Shown piece after piece: positions 7,121 to 8,882 of a DNA stretch of 8,882 bases. The position numbers and the translations under genes are program-made. Below the pieces are notes generated by a model, which saw nothing but the letters and a program-made list of their open reading frames with translations, searched no databases and was not told the origin of the DNA. How positions within the stretch are numbered: the first letter of the stretch is position 1; every line of letters begins with the position of its first letter. The DNA is from Gammaproteobacteria bacterium (lineage in GTDB: Bacteria; Pseudomonadota; Gammaproteobacteria; Nitrosococcales; Methylophagaceae), in contig QNEY01000057.1 in the NCBI GenBank assembly GCA_003645385.1, positions 1 through 8,882 on the forward strand, given 5' to 3'.

Positions 7121-7895
7121 TGGGATGTACCAATAAACGAATCATTTGTAGCATTTGATCAGCCATGGTGACTAAGTGAGCAGATGCAGTAGGTAAGGTG
7201 ACAAGAATAATGGCAAAGCCCAAAATAATAGTCATTGGGAAACCAATTGAAAAGGGACTAATTTGAGGTGCCGCTCGAGATAAAATCCCAAATGCCAGAT
7301 TCACCATCATCAGTGAACCGATTGCGGGTAAGGCAACGATGACACCAGCTGCATACATCCAACTTGCTTGTGCAACCAGATCACGGAAGCTAGTGTGAGG
7401 TAAGCCTGTTGGTAAGACCGGCAAAGTTATGAAGCTTTCAGCAAGGACTTGTAATAGTATTAAATGACCATCTAGGCTGATAAAAACCAAGGTGACAAAA
7501 ATTAAATAAAATTGACTGATTACGGGTACCGACACACCATTTTGAGGATCGATCATTGAAGCAAAACCAAGTCCCATTTGCATAGCAATAACTTGTCCGG
7601 CAATGATAAAGGCGTTAAATAATAACTGCAGCATAAACCCCATGCAGGCACCAATAATAATTTGATGAGCCACAATTAATAACCCAGCACCACTGAGTGG
7701 TTCTACAGCTGGAGCGGCAACAGGAATAGTTGGTACGATAACAATGCTAATTGCAATAGCAATCAGTAGTCGGCTACGTACAGTTACAAAATTACTGCTG
7801 AAAATAGGTGCAGCCATGACTAATGCAGCAATTCGGAAGAAAGGCCACATATAACTTCCTATTAAACCGGTTAATTCCGCACTAGTGAATTCCAT
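7113..7895 (-). CDS. fliR: FliR, flagellar export gate membrane protein
   Basis: FliR is one copy per gate and joins FliP and FliQ in the helical export channel at the core of the basal body. The 260 residues match the family length (about 260). The protein is strongly hydrophobic, with about six segments near 12-30, 42-60, 72-92, 126-148, 178-204 and 216-234. The conserved stretch GQVIAMQMGLGFASMIDPQ (100-118) and the later NLAFGILSRAAPQ (199-211) are typical of FliR/SctT. The ATG at 7895 follows fliQ by 14 bases, with a modest AAAGA element about 6 bases upstream. It is followed directly by flhB with an 8-base overlap. In some species FliR and FlhB are fused, so this tight coupling fits their known interaction. 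The gene shows no damage. Confidence 0.97.
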   Translation of the reverse strand: MEFTSAELTGLIGSYMWPFFRIAALVMAAPIFSSNFVTVRSRLLIAIAISIVIVPTIPVAAPAVEPLSGAGLLIVAHQIIIGACMGFMLQLLFNAFIIAGQVIAMQMGLGFASMIDPQNGVSVPVISQFYLIFVTLVFISLDGHLILLQVLAESFITLPVLPTGLPHTSFRDLVAQASWMYAAGVIVALPAIGSLMMVNLAFGILSRAAPQISPFSIGFPMTIILGFAIILVTLPTASAHLVTMADQMLQMIRLLVHPNG

Positions 7896-7909
7896 CAGTA
7901 GTCTTTTTG

Positions 7910-8179
7910 TTAACCAATAAGGAAGGGAATATCTTCAAAAATTCGCTGGGCATAACCAGTGATTAGACTCAGCATCCACGGGCCAGCTACGACGAGCACC
8001 AAAATAGTCACTAGTAGTTTTGGGATAAAACTTAATGTTTGTTCATTAATAGAGGTGGCGGCTTGAAACATACTGACCAATAAACCAACAAATAATGCTG
8101 GCAATAAGATGACTGCAATCAACATGGTGATGATTTGCAGAGTCTGCTGCATGACAGTGAGTACTGTTTCAGGAGTCAT
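7910..8179 (-). CDS. fliQ: FliQ, flagellar export gate membrane protein
   Basis: FliQ is a small helical-hairpin protein, four copies of which pack round FliP and FliR in the export gate. The 89 residues match E. coli FliQ. Two hydrophobic segments lie near 15-37 and 55-76, joined by the conserved loop FQAATSINEQTLSFIPK (38-54), which is the family signature. The ATG at 8179 has a good ribosome site, AGAGG, 9 bases upstream. The 28-base spacer to fliP is the largest gap in the window. It holds this ribosome site and nothing else that I can see. Type III secretion SctS proteins look similar, but the neighbours make it flagellar. Confidence 0.97.
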   Translation of the reverse strand: MTPETVLTVMQQTLQIITMLIAVILLPALFVGLLVSMFQAATSINEQTLSFIPKLLVTILVLVVAGPWMLSLITGYAQRIFEDIPFLIG

Positions 8180-8207
8180 GAAATAGCACCTCTAAAAATA
8201 AACATTT

Positions 8208-8882
8208 TTAGATATAAAAACTTGAGGCTAAAGTACCCATTAATAAAGCCCAGCCATCAATAAGTACAAATAACATCAGTTTGAAAGGTAGAGAAATCAA
8301 CATGGGTGACAACATCATCATTCCCATTGCCATCAAGACACTTGCAACCACTAGGTCAATAATTAAAAAGGGAATAAAAATTAAAAATCCTATTTGAAAA
8401 GCAGTTTTTAGTTCACTGGTCACAAAGGCGGGCAGTAATAAGCTGAACGGTACATCTGCTGCTGTTTCTAATTCCGTATGGCCTGCAATATTTGCGAACA
8501 GTTCTAGGTCACTTTCACGAGTTTGGGCTAGCATAAATATTTTAAAAGGTTGGGTGGATTTTTCGATGGCAGTGCTGACTTCAACTCCACCATCAATATA
8601 GGGCTTAACACCATTTTGATAAGCTTCATCAAATACCGGATGCATGATGAAAAAGGTTAAAAATAGAGACAAACCGATCAATACTTGATTTGAGGGTGTT
8701 GATTGAACGCCCATTGCCTGACGTAGTATAGCTAACACAATGATAATTCGAGTGAAAGAAGTCATCATTATTAACGCTGAAGGTAATAACGTTAATATGG
8801 TCATCAATGCAAGGATTTGTAATGTTACTGTGTAGCTTTGACCACCATCTTCAGCTGTAGTTATGGTTACTGCAGGAATACC
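8208..8882 (-). CDS. fliP: FliP, flagellar export gate membrane protein (N-terminus cut off by window edge)
   Basis: FliP forms the pentameric core of the flagellar export gate. The frame is open from the stop at 8208 to the window edge, giving 224 residues that begin GIPAVTITT. Family members are about 245-255 residues with a cleavable signal peptide, so roughly the first 20-30 residues, including that signal, lie outside. The mature part is complete. It shows the first membrane segment with LIMMTSFTRIIIVL, then NQVLIGLSLFLTFFIM, QTRESDLELFA in the periplasmic loop, PAFVTSELKTAFQIGFLIF and the C-terminal PFKLMLFVLIDGW, all close to E. coli FliP. A TTG at 8807 is an internal leucine codon and not the start: in-frame sequence upstream of it continues the conserved protein. 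fliP lies upstream of fliQ with a 28-base spacer, in the usual fliPQR order. Confidence 0.97.
   Translation of the reverse strand, partial: GIPAVTITTAEDGGQSYTVTLQILALMTILTLLPSALIMMTSFTRIIIVLAILRQAMGVQSTPSNQVLIGLSLFLTFFIMHPVFDEAYQNGVKPYIDGGVEVSTAIEKSTQPFKIFMLAQTRESDLELFANIAGHTELETAADVPFSLLLPAFVTSELKTAFQIGFLIFIPFLIIDLVVASVLMAMGMMMLSPMLISLPFKLMLFVLIDGWALLMGTLASSFYI

Noticed and set aside
7118..7133. Short inverted repeat TTGG/CCAA before the flhB start
   Set aside because: The stem is only four base pairs with a six-base loop and lies within fliR coding sequence. It is too weak to be a terminator or a convincing translational hairpin.
7560..7575. GG-N10-GC match on the minus strand in fliR resembling a sigma-54 promoter
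   Set aside because: It encodes conserved FliR residues (MGLGFAS), sits in the middle of a gene with no downstream start nearby that needs it, and shows how easily such matches arise by chance.
8208..8807. FliP starting at 8807 as a 199-residue protein
   Set aside because: The codon there is TTG, and conserved FliP residues continue upstream to the window edge. The gene is cut by the edge, not short.

Overview
The window is a block of flagellar and chemotaxis genes from a gammaproteobacterium. All ten genes lie on the minus strand. In transcription order (high to low coordinates) they are fliP (5' end cut off), fliQ, fliR, flhB, flhA, flhF, flhG (also called fleN), fliA, cheY and cheZ (3' end cut off). 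This order, with the export gate leading into flhA-flhF-flhG-fliA-cheY-cheZ, is the one known from polarly flagellated gammaproteobacteria such as Pseudomonas, Vibrio and Shewanella, not the enteric arrangement. Base composition looks moderately AT-rich (low 40s % GC by eye, not counted). A lower-GC, free-living gammaproteobacterium would fit, but I cannot name a genus.

Layout: positions 8882-5984 carry fliP, fliQ, fliR and flhB, the membrane export gate and its substrate-specificity switch. Positions 5977-3896 carry flhA, the large export-gate protein. Positions 3878-1811 carry flhF and flhG, the SRP-type GTPase and MinD-type ATPase pair that set flagellar position and number. Positions 1794-1075 carry fliA, sigma-28 for late flagellar and chemotaxis genes. 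Positions 1059-1 carry cheY and cheZ, the motor-binding response regulator and its phosphatase.

Spacing is very tight. Every junction is either an 8-base overlap (fliR/flhB and flhF/flhG) or a gap of 6 to 28 bases. There is no gene-free stretch near 300 bases, no visible terminator, and no RNA gene, mobile element, repeat array or CRISPR. The ten genes could be read as one transcript, with any extra promoters lying inside coding sequence.

The genes form one programme. FliP, FliQ, FliR, FlhB and FlhA build the type III export apparatus, FlhF and FlhG place and count flagella, FliA turns on the late genes, and CheY and CheZ control motor switching. All eight complete genes look intact with their key motifs. 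I found no novel system. The points worth a second look concern start-site choice, the FlhG activator motif, gene coupling and a weak candidate promoter inside flhB.
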